64,000 nt of DNA, taken from NCBI GenBank assembly GCA_025345505.1, contig JANVCC010000022.1:28971243-29035242 (forward strand), written 5' to 3'. Position numbers and translations under genes: made by a program. The DNA is from Todiramphus chloris collaris (Eukaryota > Chordata > Aves > Coraciiformes > Alcedinidae). The notes under the pieces are model-generated. The model was given only the letters and a program-made list of their open reading frames with translations. It was not told where the DNA came from and did no database searches. Each line of letters opens with the position of its first letter. Within the stretch, counting starts at the first letter, position 1. Below are positions 10,801 to 24,900 of this stretch, in pieces.

Positions 10801-13800
10801 GTAATACAATTCACCCCTCAAGCAAAATGAAACAATTACCTACAAAAGCTACTCAGCTACTATGAATAATTGAAATGACCACTAACTCTTTAGTTCAGAC
10901 TCATCCTAACATTTTCACAGAGAAAGAAAAAAAAGTTTTAAGTGCCTGCATTGTATAAAATCAATGAAATTTGCTGTTCTGGTTCTATACATAGGTAATT
11001 CAGAAACTTACTTCCAGGTAGCTTGTATTATAGGAGGTAAACTTTTTTAAACCACATGTTTTTCCACAGGCTTCAATATTAATGTAAAGACAGTCTCTAA
11101 AAGATTGAGGGATGGAGAAAAAAAAAAAAAAAAGTAAAGCCAGGTCAAACAGAATGGCCCTGCTCTCTGGGGTGATACACTAGATGTGACTTAATGAACT
11201 CATCCTTGATGAACAGGACTATTTACCAAAACATTACTCCCTCAAGGAATCCAAGCACACTGCTTCAAAAAGCAATTCTGTCATACTTCAAAAAGAATCA
11301 CTGCTGAGACATGTTCCCAACAAGTGAAGATTTATCCTATACTATGAAAAATAATTAACATGACTTTCATGTTGTATTTGTCTTGATTCAAAGGGAAATC
11401 CACTCCATGTTTTAAACTTTGTCATATTTTGCAATACATATTTACTTATATTACCCATTCCTCTATTAACTAGGTTTTATGATCATTATAATGAGCACAT
11501 TACATTAATCACAGCTAATAAAGTATCTCTCCTCTTTTCTATTATATCACCAATTTTGCTCTGGTAGAGCAAAGAGCAAAACTGTGTGAGAGGTAAATTT
11601 TGTATCCCAGTTCTTTAGGCATGGATACCACACAAACTGGCCAGCTCCATGGTGTGCCCTTGACTTAAAGTGGGATGGCCAGTCTAGCTACTGAGAGGTG
11701 TGGAGCCATGCTGATACAGAGGCTGGACAGGTAACCTGAATACCTAGGTGTGGAAAATGTGTCAGACAGCAAATCAGTTGTGACCAGCATTGCAGAGTAG
11801 CTTGTAACACAGGTGAAACCCCCAGAGCAGTGTCCTGGGGAGCTCTATTACTTTCAGCTGTTTCAGGACCTTTCTTTTCCCTTGTTTCTCTGAAGTACGT
11901 GATGTATTTGCAATCAATACACAAATGTGACTTGCAGAGTCAAGATTGCTGTTCATCTCCATCCTACCATGCTTAGCACCTACTTCACTGCACTTGTTTT
12001 GCGTAGATGCAGAAGGAACTCAAGGGTCTGTGGATGGCACATTTGCAATGTCCAGAAGCTGTCTTCTGCAGAAAGAATTATTTTCTAACTACTTGAGACT
12101 AGCTTCTTATCCCTTCTGCTGTTTGAGTAGTGAAGAAGGCTGTACGCCAACAAGCAATACAGCCATATGGTTTGCCTTACCCTGGAAATGTCATCCAGAA
12201 AGACTTTGAGGATACTCATGCATACTGTCTAAGCATTCATTGTGTCTGGAGTGATAGAAAAGGACAAAAGTCATTGTCTACATACTTGTACTCAGGCATG
12301 ACCAAGCTGGCCGTTAGGGACTGCAGTAATCTATACTGTCTGACTCTGAACTGGTAGTGTTCTCTGACACACCTGCATAACAACATTGCATTGTTTCCTT
12401 TGGCTGATGCACAGGAAGAAAAAAAGTCAGAGGAGGAGTTCTAATCAAGAAATAATAGGGCTTTCCTTACAGGTCTGAGTTTTGGGAGTCCATCTGTAAT
12501 AAAATGAAATGCATAACTCAGTTTATGAGCTCTTTGGGGAAGAGTGTATCTTCTCATTGCATGAGCATCTAGTGCAATGAGGCCCTGTTCAGGATCATAT
12601 GACTAGCATATAAGTTTGTTCTTCTGCTTTGTTCCAGGAGCAAGCCATCCCCAGAGTGTGGGGAAGCACAGTTGTTTGAATTCATATTAGATAAGTTTTG
12701 TATTATAAAGGACATAAAATAGTGTCCGAGCTCATTAAGCTGAAGGTCCTGATTATAATTCCACCGATTCCCATCTGTGTTCTCACAGTGGTCAGGATCC
12801 ACCAAGGCAGGATCCATTCAAAGAGGGGGCCTGAGCGCATAAATGTAGTTACTTCAACAGTGAGGTACACCTTCTGCATACCAAAGAGACCCTAAAATAG
12901 GAAAGCTTTCATTGCCATAAGTTAAAGTGCCTTTAATATTTATTATACAGTTAATATGCCTCTTCAGAAAATCCTTTGAGGGAAATAACAAAGATCAATA
13001 GAGGCCTGATGAATCCTAAATGGAGAAACTAAAAGAAATATTTATTTTGCTGTCTATGTATCTCCTAGGGATGACAGCAAATCTCAGGCATATAGCAATG
13101 GCCCAGGGTATTCTGTGGAATTAAGGGAAGGAGAAGACAATTGCAAACTCAAAAGCAAGGACTGTGCACTACCACAACGTTAATTACAATGCACAGTATC
13201 AAACCACACATCTGCCCTTCCAGAAACAATGTGCTCACAGAAATAATGAATAAAATGCTAGATTATTTATCAAAATACTGTGCAGAAAATTCACCCAGAA
13301 CATAACATATTTTTAAAAATATCAACTATCTACTGCAGGAAAAGAATGACCTATAACTTCTTGACTGTGTCAATACTCAGCTGAGTTTATTTCTTGAAAT
13401 TACATTTAATTATGAAAAAGAAAAGCATAAAAGGAGAAAACCCTGGGGAAATGATTGAACTGTTAATAAAAGTTTGGATGCACTGTATAATTGCAACCCC
13501 GCAAGAATTCAAAAGTATCTGCTTCTTTATTAAAATATAGGAAAAGGCACAGTGTCTGACATCCATTTGTCATAAATGCCATTGAAATTACAGTTGATGC
13601 AAAATTTCAGTTATATCAATACCATGCAGTAAGCAGGAAGCAAAGAAAATAGTAAAACACTTGTCTGAGAACCATAATCATTAGTGTCTAAATGGACCCT
13701 ATACAACTACTGCATACAGCCCACTGACAAGCACTCTTTTGCACCCCTGTATGATGAAACTTGTCACCTGCACTATGCAAACTCCACTTAGCATTTAGAA

Positions 13801-15919
13801 TTAGAACTCACATAGAGATTATGTCTGTGCAACACTATTTGGTACAATATTACTGAGTTACCCTTGTATAATGCTACACTGAACGTGCAAGCAAATAGAA
13901 TACATCAAGCATATTAGTGGAGGATTTCTCTCATGGCTTGCTTCTTGCATGAAATGGTGGCCTTCAAACATGGGCATCTGCTTCCTCCACTGGTACAAAT
14001 TTACCCAAATATATTGATATTGCAGTCAAACTCTTTCAGCTTCTGACTTACATCATTTCCAGAAATAAACTCTGTAGACATTTTAAGTGTAAACCCTATT
14101 TTAGCTTCAGAGGGATCAGATATAGTTTGGTATCTTCAGATGGCAGCTTGAATCAGAATACATTTGTGCCACCAAGCTGCTTGTCCCTTATCTATGCTTG
14201 ACTGGAAAAAGAAAGGTCTGCAACTTGATAGAAAATCTTTTTTACTAAGTTTATTATCGACTAGAGTGGTTCCACTAGGCATCCATCTGGCTTCTGAACA
14301 CTTCCCAACACCACCCACTTCTATCTTACAATCTCAAGTTAAATGTTAAATTAAGTAAACTGAAGCCTGGTGGAAGAAATACCATCTCAATCATTGAGGC
14401 TATTCATCACAGCTCAGATAGTCCCCATGTTTGGATAAATACAATGTGAACAAACTTTCTCATCCACACTGTATGACTTTTTGTTTCTTTGGAAAAAGAT
14501 TGCCCATCTAAAAGTTTCAGGGTACTTTCTCCCAAACTCTATCATGGCTGGGGTGTATTTCAGTATTTAGCAGAACTGCTGGCCAAATTTTTTCAAATAT
14601 TTCTTATAATATAAATGCTTTGTGATGAATGTGTCTTGATTGAATAGTTTATTAACTGCAGGCACTAGCACAAAAAGAACTGTTAAATTGGCCAGCTACG
14701 AAAGTGACAAGAAATACATATTTGTTTATTGTTAGCTACATAATTGCCTAAAAGAGCAACAAGTTGTTAAGATATTTTTTTTAAATTCACTGCAGATAGA
14801 AAACGAAATTAAGCAATTTGTTTATAGAGAAAGCTTGGCACCAAAGTGAGAGTTAATCTTTCACAACTCTGGCTTCAAATGGCCTTTTGAAAACCTATCC
14901 TTCAGTCACTGATTTAGATTTTCAATTTTTGCCATTTTGCAAAAACTTCATGTACTTCGTGTGCTTTGCCACCTACCTCCCATGTTCTATCTTTTATTCA
15001 AAACACTTTGTTTAGATTAGGAAGAATCAACAGATGATTATCTGCCCATTAAATCAAATCACTTGGCACTAGTGAAATTCTAGTTTCTTGGCAGCAGGTT
15101 ATTTATACAGAAGAAAGTTGGCAATAAAGAATAGCCAACCATTACAGTTTTAGCATCTGAAATATCTGTAATAACTCTTGATATGAAATATTATGAAATT
15201 AGATGTTGGGTTTATTAAAGTACCCTCTTGCTGAGGAAATAGTCTTGAAAATTATTGGTTTACACAGCGCATTAATTAAGTTCTACCTAAAAATCCCATA
15301 ATCTAGATTTCATGATTTATTTATTTTGCTTGTAAGATTTCTTGTAGCAAATCAATGTAGTTGGATGCCTTCCCTTCTCATTTCATCCCAAAAGTGTTTC
15401 TATTGTATTCTTCTTTCAGTATCTAAGCCTTTAAAGTAATCCCTGATGATTTAAAGACAATGGTAGACCTATGGTTGTTCATAGAAAAAAAAAACCCAAA
15501 CCAACCTTATTTAAGAAAAACAAAATGATAAATGGTTTTGTTCAGAGTATTTTTTCTATGAATACAAAAAGTTTTAATATAAAAGCAAAGTTATCAGAGT
15601 TCTGCTAGGTTTCAAAGATTTGTGAAACTCACAGACACATTAACAAACCAGACTTCAGCATGTTTCTGCTGGCATGCCTTGTGGTCATGTTCTCTCATTA
15701 ACAAGATACTTAGCTATTTTTTGAAGTACAAAGTGAGTAATAGGAATCTCAAATAACTAGAAATGAAGCAAACTACTTTATGATCAAGGAGTACTGTAAC
15801 AAAAGGTGTAAGGAAGAAAGCTATGTGAAAGAAAGGGTTCAAACAGGGCAGCTATTAAAACATAGTATTGCAGAGCCACATGAGAAGGGCTGAGGAATAA
15901 AAACTATGTCTGATGAGGC
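7877..15919. other. Long AT-rich noncoding stretch, no gene seen
   Basis: No exon, RNA gene or recognisable transposon. Simple runs include T14 at 9,031-9,044 and A16 at 11,118-11,133, plus an A-rich AAC stretch near 8,700-8,745. Two overlapping + open frames at 11,946-12,357 have no recognisable motif and are treated as chance. Confidence 0.55.
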
Positions 15920-15922
15920 TGC

Positions 15923-15979
15923 TTTTAATACTTGCATTTAATGCTTGCTTTTAATACTTGTAGTACTTTTTAATACTTT
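15923..15979. repeat. Four degenerate copies of TTTTAATACTTG
   Basis: TTTTAATACTTG (15,923-15,934), a variant with ATTTAATGCTTG just after, TTTTAATACTTG again (15,949-15,960) and TTTTAATACTTT (15,968-15,979) form an irregular local repeat. No function is evident. Confidence 0.65.
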
Positions 15980-18900
15980 GCAGAGTGCAAAATGTGATTG
16001 AGAACTGTGAGAAGTGCAGTCAGGAAGCAGAGCTGTCTTAGAGGATGGCTGGAAAAAGAGTGTCAGCACAACCTTTGATCTTCAAAAAACTTTCCAACAA
16101 ACCAGTGGTTCGAAAGCAAAGTGCAGGAAGCAGAAAAAGAAGACAAAAGCAACAGCTACATTCTCCTGAAACAATGAAGCAGTCAAGTGCAAGGTGTGAA
16201 AGAGACAGAGGAAGAAGGAAAGAGAGTAAAGATAGAGAGGAAAGCTTAGCAGCTGAACTGGCACTAAGTCTTAATGGATCACAGTGGAGTAGGCACATCT
16301 CCCCATCTTCAAAATAAAATGTGAAATGGCCTAGCTAAAGTAACAAATCCATGAGAGGGATGATGTAAGATAAATTACTGAACTTAAAACTTGATGGCTT
16401 CTGTTCCTCTGAAAAAGGACATGTTTGCCAAATCTGCAGTACCTCTTACTAGACTTGCAGCTCCAAGTTGTAAACTTCCTACTTTGGCAAGTTTGAAGTT
16501 CAAATAGACATGATCCAGCAAGAAAAATTACACAGAAAATAGGAAGCACTAGAGTGAGTCACACACCCCTTTTAAGATAGTATAAAAAAAAAAATAGTAG
16601 AAAGCTACAAAATCCTCTGTCCACACAGATTTGTTTATGGCCTAAAAGTAAAATGTAAGGTCTCTTTAAGTTCTTCCAATACTTCCATCATTGACATTAG
16701 CTTTCATAACTCTGAATACAGCTTCATTTTCTCACCATAGCGTCAGAGATATTTGCATCGTAATATTTTGCAGCTGGTTAATATTTACAGCAGAATCACA
16801 GAGTGATGATACATGGTCACTAGTACATATTAACCAAAAGCATGTTTTAATTGAAGCATAGATTGAAGGATAAAATAATTTACAGCATAGAATATGCATT
16901 TTCATCAAAGGACCTTTTTTGATTACACATTTTTTCCATTTTATATGAAAGACTGTTTGAGTGTTTCGCAACCTTACTGAAAGACTCCATGGAAATATCA
17001 AGCATTGTTGATTAAAATTGCGTAACAGTGAACATAAAAGATAGGATTACATGGAAGAAATGTAAAGAATTTGTATCTAGTTCATTTTCTAATTAATAAG
17101 AGAGAAATTGGATTATATTGATCCAATTAGTAGTGTCTTTCTATAATCCTTCTCAGTTGCTTGTATGATGCAATGATGATTGCCATTTGCTAAACTGCCT
17201 TCCGTGGAAAGGCAGATTTCACTGCTGATCTGACTAAAAGAGAAGGAAACATTAATACCATAGATGTCTCCCTTTGAGCACTGATCACTTCTTCACGTTT
17301 GATCAGAAAGTGACAGAACCATTTTAGTGAAACCCTGTTTGCACTCCTACAAGCTAGCAAAGGACTGAAGACTGAAAAGACCTGAGAAAGCTGTCTTTTC
17401 CAGAGCATAGCCAAGCAAGTACTAATTTGAGAAAATGTCTCAATACATTTTCAAAGCTGACCTTAAAGTGCTCTGAAGTTTTGAATGCCAATCTTTGAAA
17501 CATTTTCAAGGAAAATGCTTTCCAGATGATGTCTTGTCAAAATATCAGAAAATCAGGGACTTCAAAAAAACCCTCAAGATAGACTCCAGAATGCCATCTA
17601 TTTCAACATAATGTTGGAAATATTCGCTCAGCAGACCAGCACCTATAGACAATTCTACAGTTAGTTGCAAAGAGAAAAGGTAAGTAATGGCAAACTGCAA
17701 TGTGGTCTAGAGGCACAAGATTTGAACTGTCTTGACTTGGAAGTTTGGGACAGGAAATTTAATAGATCTGAAATCTTTAAAGAAAAGCATTGCATTGACT
17801 ATTTCACTTCCACTGTGAAACATATTCTCCCTGGTAGCTCTCCTCTGACAATTTACCACTATATAAATTATAGTGAAGATGTAAAACACTACCCAGAGAC
17901 CAGTATTTGCAGCAGATCTCAGGGACAAAGACCATGGCGACTCATAATGTTTCACACCAGATTCAGTTTAAAGAATATAGAGTAGAACTGAGCAATGGAA
18001 AGCCTTTCCAGCTGGTGACTGTTGCACAGTGATTATTCAATTATTTGTGATAAAGGAAAAGAAAGTAAAAAATATGGCATACATTGTAGGTCATTTTAAT
18101 ATTGTTATGTTTTGTTCTGTTGTATTTGAAATGCGTAGAGAACAAAAAGACAAATATAATTGTGGCAAAGGCAATACTTAACAAAGTGCATGACTTGAAA
18201 CCTGTAAATTGTTCAAAGAGGTGGAACAGTATGAAGTGAATATTTCCCTTTAGCAATGATTCAGGAGTTCAAATCTTCACAGAGCTATGTTAAGAATCCT
18301 GAAATCAAAGTTGATTTCGGTACATTAGAGTTTTTCAGATTTGCTATTATTAAAACAATTATTTTGTTGAAGGTGTATCCCTTGTTTAAACATTACACAC
18401 AAAAAAACCCCAACAGAATTATTTGTAATTATAACGATCTTGTAGATATGGTACAGTGAGGTTTTGGCTTAAAAGGATGACAGCTTTGAGGTCTAAATCT
18501 TGTTTGAATTTCATGCCTTCTGATGCGATTATAATTCTGATCAAAGGAGTGTAGACCAAAAAAAGGCAAAATGGGAAAGTGATAGATGGGTTTTGCCCCT
18601 ACATTTGCAGGTGCTTGGATACAGGGCTTGAGGGTTGAGATCACAAGTAGTCTTACAACAGAACAGTGTTTATCTAGAACAAGATCTATCTATTATCCAG
18701 AAAGGAATCAAGAATATTGTAATTAAATGGTAAACTGATGGAGGTCACATCAGTAGCAGTGCAAATAGTTTTCTTAGACCTGCAATAAGACTGATTTCAT
18801 GGTAGGTATCAGATTAATTGCATATATTACTGAGGTAGAAAACCAACATAATTCACTCCACATATAAACCTATTGTCAAGAGCTCAAGTATATCACATAA

Positions 18901-20989
18901 TTTTTATGGTTTCCATATGAAACCATTGGTCTTTCAAAACCAGAAGAAAATATAAAATGAAATGATAGATTACTGGAAAAAAAAAGAAAAAAAGAAAATA
19001 CATAATCAAAATTGAAAAATAGAGTTGCTTTAATGAAAACTTGTATTTCAGTTGAGTCAATAGAGAATACAAGGAAGTCCAGAAAAGGAAAGAAAAGAAC
19101 CCAGAATGAGAAAGGTAGGAAGGAACAGTTAGCAGAAAATAAAACTATGCATTGCCTGCTGATACATGATATAGAGGCATCAAATACATCAGTAAACAGT
19201 TTGACACCTGTGAATGGAAAAAATACAGGGACATACCTACAGGTGTTTAGTGCAGAGTCACAGAACTCACCAAATATTTGGAGGCAAGAATGGATATGTA
19301 AAGTCAAGCACTGTTAGAAGAATATTCTAACAGTATATAAAAGGCATTCTAACCACCACATCTAACTGCAAAGAGGAATCAAGTTCTAAAATATCTTATA
19401 TATAAGGAATAATTAGCAATCAAATTGAAAGCTGCTATCTTCCCAGATGATGTATATTAGGACAATGAAAAAGCAGTCCATAATTTGATTGCTGAAGAGA
19501 ATTTCAGATTATTGTAAGTGTAGCATTCTTTTGGGGAAACTTCAACTTATTTTAAATTAAAATAGGTTTAACAAAGTTTTCATAAAAGTGAAGAACTTGT
19601 CATGTCTCTTTCTGTCTTCAGCTCACCTCAGCTCCTGCCTGAATTTAAAGAATGAATTTCCAGAAGCAAGGTTACTGAAACCAAGATGTCCTCAATCAGA
19701 ACTGATATTTCTTGTTTAAAATTAGACAAGTTGTGTCTTCTGCAAGATGGTGCAGAAAGCAACTTTTCAACCAGGAGGTTGATGCTCTTACTGACAACAC
19801 TGGAATCAGAAGCAAGCCTACAATACAACAATCAGAGAGTATGTCTAAATGAATAAGTTCTATTAACGCAAGAGTGACGTATCCATAATGCAAAACAGTT
19901 GGTGTTCAAGACCCTGCATCCAGACTATACATTTTGAGGTGGAGTGTCAAATCAGGGTTTTTTTTGGTGTCTTGAAGCAAATGTTCCTATCTGCCATTCA
20001 AATATCTCCAAAACATCCTTGGTTTGGACTTTCTGTCTCCACTGGCATTGGAACACATTAGGTGATATCTGAAGAAAAGATATGGGACTATGTTCCTTTG
20101 AAGGCAATTAAGTTTACATGCATGAAAATTATTCTTCAAACAGAATCAGTGCACAATAGTGACATTCAAGGAATTCACTTCAAAACAAATCACTAACCTA
20201 GATACGGTGATATGTCTGGACCAGACAAGATTTACAACAGGCATGCCTCAGAACAACTGAAGTACTGAATGGAAGTAGCATCAGTCCCAGATACAATCCA
20301 TTAGTGAAAAACGAAATATCTCCAATGAAGTTAGATGACTGGTTTAAGTATAGTAATTGTAAATGTAGTAAGATGTTTGAAAGCCCTGTGTAATTTTCAA
20401 ATATTGCTGCCAGCAGCCAAGATATTTAAACAAAATTACAAACTGGAAAGTGTTAAATGTGAAGTATTTTGATATTCAACAAAAGAAATTCTTGATATTA
20501 AGTACTGAAAATGTAATGCATAAAATGTAATTTTCTTAATCAACAGAAGTCACAAAAGAGCAAATCTAAATCTTCCACTGATGCAGAAACGAACACTGGC
20601 AACGCTGATTTCTAGAATAGAAAAATTCATTAAAAGGAGGTAGTTCAGTTTGTACCACAGTTCTGTTTGGAGCCTGGTTTGATTGAAAAAGGTTGTGTAT
20701 GAAACTCACTATCAGATTATAATGATGAAAACTGATGGCAGGCCCTTCATCCTTTAAAGGCATTAATGTACACAGCTGAGTCTCCTGAGCAACTCAAGGC
20801 ATGGAATTTTCAGTAATCTTTGCTCTGTATCCATAAGTCTGACATATACAGTGTTCTTAAAAAAAAAAATAAATATATATATATAATATGTCATGCAGGA
20901 AGCGTAGACTGATTCCGCTGGTAATGTGTTCCCGCAGTTGCTCATCATCATCACTGTGGAATACATGCACTTTGCTTTTTATCCTGAAT
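15980..20989. other. AT-rich noncoding stretch with a few longer chance open frames
   Basis: The longest open frames are 16,045-16,317 (+, Lys/Arg/Ser-rich), 17,665-17,985 (+), 18,876-19,307 (-) and 19,012-19,317 (+). I recognise no domain in any of them. The 18,876-19,307 frame is rich in Phe and Ser because it lies opposite an A/G-rich strand. There is no CpG-rich promoter nearby and no convincing chain of exons. An (AT)n tract sits at 20,873-20,885. Confidence 0.5.
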
Positions 20990-21170
20990 CTTTTTATCTT
21001 TCAACCACTCAATGCCCTTCTCTGATCAATTCAAGATTCTATACTTTCATCAGCTTCCTCCCTGTCAAAGTACTTACAGACTGCAATTAGGTTACCTCTA
21101 AACCTTTTCTTTGATAAATTTAAATTGAATGAATTTTTAAAATTTTCCAAACAATGGGGAAGGCTGAGAC
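20990..21170 (-). mobile_element. Probable ancient L3/CR1-like LINE fragment
   Basis: On the + strand the segment CTTACAGACTGCAATTAGG, then a TTACCTCTAAACC...TTCTTTGATAAAT run near 21,070-21,120, resembles the reverse complement of a conserved 3' ORF2 block of old amniote CR1/L3 elements. That block typically reads 'gatcaggtcaccccttaaccttctctttgataaa' in this orientation. Sequence on either side fades into unrecognised DNA. The match is short and diverged, so boundaries are approximate and the family is uncertain. Confidence 0.45.
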
Positions 21171-24100
21171 ACTTACATTTGTCATTGACAACAGCAGTCC
21201 AGAAGGATGACGGTCTCAGCTATGCAGGTTCTGGTTAAATATCTCAAGAGCATGCAGAGCTGAGGATCTGTGTATGCAATACTGGTGTGTCTGCCTTCAA
21301 AATGTGGGAAAAAAAAAATCTGAATTACAGCTAGGTAGCTATCATAGTGCCCAAACTAAACTCCTCTAAAAGAAACTGCTTTAACAGAAAGAACATCATC
21401 ATCAGGATGAGACGTCCCATAGGCAGGCCAATGAGAAAAAATGATGATCAACCACCATAATATCTGCAACAAGTCTTGTTGGTCTGTTCATGAAAGCAGG
21501 CAATGGAGAGAAAAGCAAGCAGAAGTTGCTTGGTTATCATTAACCCTAAAAGTCCTTTTTTTTTTTGTCCTGCAAGCAAAGCACTGCTATAGTTCAGAAG
21601 AAAATACCAGTCCTGGCTAGTGAAATGGTTCCAGAGCACACTGGGTTAAGCAATATAGAATGGAATCTTTCAGCTGAAAGACAATTGTAGAATTAAGAGA
21701 ACACCCAAATCAGAGACATTACATATACACTGTTGAATATATGAAAGCTTTTGACTCAGCACGTCAGCTGCGATCACTCAACTAATGGAGCAATAAATAG
21801 TTCCTTCTGAAAGCTATATACCTATTCTATTAACACTCCCTAAAAAATATCCAGAGGAGAAATATTTCTGTTCTTTCACATGCCATTATAATTATAAGGC
21901 ATCAAGAAAGCACCGCAGCTCCAAGGCTCAGTAGGGAACTGCAGGTGAGCACAATAAAGGCTGACAAAACTCTCTGTTACCATCAGCAAACTTCTGAGTG
22001 TTGCTGGATGAGTTGTTCATTGTTCTAGGGTAATAATTACCTACCGAATGATTGCAGGATTAAGGTGACAAATATACTGCCCTGGAGACAGAATAAAATG
22101 TGCAAGAATTCATTAAGGGCAGCATAAAAAGCAAGTCTTTTGGTGTTGCACAGACTATCTGTCATGGAAATCACTAGGGCTCTGATGCAAAGTTGACAGC
22201 TGCAATGTAAGAGACAAATAGAATACAACAGAGTAGCTAATCATTTTTTAAAAGACGGCCTTGTGGCCACAGACATTCTCCACATCATTAGTCGTGTCAC
22301 TTGATTACATTCCACTTGCAATCATCACATTGCCATGTTGCTACTACACTTGTCTACGGCTAAAGGAGATTTCTAAGGCAGTGAAATTGCTGGGAGTTCT
22401 CTCCTGGCTTGAAGAGGCAGGATAATCGGCTTAACAACACACGACGTCTTAGAAGGCAGGAGCAGAGACACATGCAGAGACTACACACAAAAACAGAGCT
22501 ACTACTCTTGTGGGTTCACAGATTCAAAACACCTCCCAGTTTTGTGTGGTTTTGTGACACTACTGATGACAACGGTACCAGTGGCATCCATTCCATATTT
22601 TTATGTTGTATGTTTAAAATATAATTGCTAAATTCACTCTTCACCTAACATCATAAGCTGCAAACTGTTTCGTCCTAAGCATCGTGAAAAATGCCTGTTG
22701 TCCCAGCAGGCTGTTCATTCTGATGTTGTTAAATAGCAATAAAGTTGGTTCCCATATATTTTAACTTGTTTCAGAACCCTCCTGTCTATAGCTTTGTGAA
22801 TATATTTTTATTAGATATTTCTTAGCATCTATTTTTTATTAGAATTCTTCTCCTTGGTTACAATTTGCTTTACTTGTTTTATTTATGTATGACCTAATAT
22901 TGGTGAAATTCTGCTTTCTTTCCTGTCCATGCAAACTGAAAGCAACACTGAAATTTAGATTGATACTGACCCCTCTGAGAGTAAAATTTGGCCATTTCTG
23001 CATAATTTAACTACATTTCATTGATCCACAAATGTAGTAGGAACACACTAGGAATGGATTTTCAATACTGTTTTGCTACCTAAGCGTAAAGTTGGAATTC
23101 ACAAATATTTTCCCCATTGTAAACAGAGTTTAAGCAACTAATTCTCACTAGTTTCACTAGGTAGTGACAGCCAGTTCTCTTATGCATTTGTAAATCCTTG
23201 TGGGCTCTTTGCCATGTTTTTGACCACCAAAGACACTGAAATACTGAAATTCCGACACTCTCACCCTACTCTTGCTGTGTAAGCAGAGTAGAAGGATGTT
23301 GTATGGCTCAGGCTGTGTGCTGGATGTTTCCGCATTCAACAAAAGGAACTCTGCATAGAGATGTGTTTCTGGCTGCAACAGCCAACAGACCCTAGCTCTT
23401 ACTAGGCCAGGGAAGCTCAACCTACAGCAATGGACCCCAGAGAGGAGTCTTTAATAAAACAACATAGTCTCCTGCCCCACACAGTTGCAGATGCCATTGC
23501 ATCTCCATGACTGTGGGCTGGACAAAAACATAGGACAAAAGCCTGAAATTCTCTAACAGCCTTTGTGAAATGAATTTTAATATCATAAAGTCAAAAATGG
23601 TCTTCTGTTCCACATATTGCAATGAATTAATGGCCTCTCACATCCCAATTTGCCTGCTGAGGCTGAACGAGGGGCTGTAATCCCTGGGGGCTACATCCCC
23701 ACAGAGCAGGACTTCCTTATATTTTGCTTCTGCAAACATCCTTCTTTGTGACCTTCAGTGCTCCATGGTTATAAAAGGTTCCTAAAGGGTCCTTCCTCTC
23801 TCTCACATCTTCACACAGGTTTTATTTCAGTACTGTGATAGGATTTCAGTTTTATCAGCTCTAGCTTTATTCTAGCAGTAACTTTTAAAGAGTTATAACT
23901 AGGCTGTGTTTCCCCAACTCCTGTAATCGTATAACACAAAAGAAGTTATATAAATGAGGTAAGTTATTATTATATATCACTACAAGAACAAGCATTATAA
24001 TTAGCTACTATATCCACTTTGTAATCACTATGGCTTTAACTTCCAGTCAAAAGCATCAAAGTGTGAAGAGAGTAACCCCGCTATTGAACAATTCCTTTTC

Positions 24101-24438
24101 ATTTTCCTTGACAATGAATTTTCAAAGGTAAATGGGGGGCAGGGAAGAATGTTTTATTCTAAATCTTCTGCATAATTATAGCAATTATAGGAACCTTTCA
24201 TCTGCTTGGTCAGCTTTTACTGCTCACATTTAGCTGTTGGTTAGGAGTGTCCCTGAAAGTTATAATACGATTGATGCACCAGAGTCTGTCCCACCATTAT
24301 AAATATTAGCCAGCCAGACTAATGATTGCAAAGCTTAGTGAAAAAAAGGTTAGTAATAAATATGGAGGATGTTAGTAGAGGTTACAGAAAAGGAATTTAA
24401 AAATCTACTTCAGCAAATAACTGTGTGCTATTTGTAAC
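21171..24438. other. AT-rich noncoding DNA, no gene seen
   Basis: No recognisable gene or transposon up to the CR1 at 24,439. Open frames are under 90 codons and lack motifs. Confidence 0.55.
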
Positions 24439-24900
24439 CTGATGGAGAGGGTCCAGAGAAGGGCCACAAAAATGATCAGAAGGCTGGAACATCTCCCCTG
24501 TAAGGACAGGCTGAGGGAGTTGGGGTGGTTCAGTCTGGAGAAGGGAAGGTTTCAGGAAGATCTTACAGGGGCCTTCCAGTACCTGAAGGGGGCTACAGGA
24601 AAGCTGGGGAGGGACTGTTTACAAGGGCATGTAGTGATAGGACAAGGGGTAATGGTTTTAAACTAGAGAAGGGTAGATTTAGATTAGATGTTCAGAAGAA
24701 GTTCTTTACTATGAGGGTAGTGGAACACTGGAACAGGTTGCCCAGGGAGGTGGTGGAAACCTGGAGACATTCAAGCTCAGGCTTGATGAGGCTCTAAGCA
24801 ACCTGTCTAGTTGAGAATTTCCCTGCTTACTGCAGGGGAGCTGGACTAGATGGCCTTTAGAGGTCCGTTCTAACTGAAGGCATTTTATGATTCTGTGATT
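24439..24900 (+). mobile_element. CR1 LINE, 5'-truncated 3' end
   Basis: The segment encodes the C-terminal tail of CR1 ORF2: ERVQRRATKMIRRLEHLP, then [20 protein letters not shown] and a frame-shifted [11 protein letters not shown]. It ends in the CR1 3' UTR with GGACTAGATGGCC and a tail of ATTTTATG-ATTCTGTG-ATT. CR1 copies are usually 5'-truncated and end in 8-bp repeats rather than poly(A), as seen here. The reading frame breaks inside the segment (frames 24,442-24,666 and 24,525-24,797), so it is inert. No target duplication is visible, which is normal for CR1. Confidence 0.93.

Noticed and set aside
16045-16317. 90-codon Lys/Arg/Ser-rich open frame on the + strand as a possible small basic protein
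   Set aside because: No domain, no promoter or splice context, and its composition follows the A/G-rich strand. A similar-length frame lies on the opposite strand.
18876-19307. 143-codon minus-strand frame with many Phe/Ser, resembling a membrane protein
   Set aside because: The hydrophobicity comes from T-rich codons opposite an A/G-rich strand, and a 101-codon frame overlaps it on the + strand. Nothing family-like is visible.
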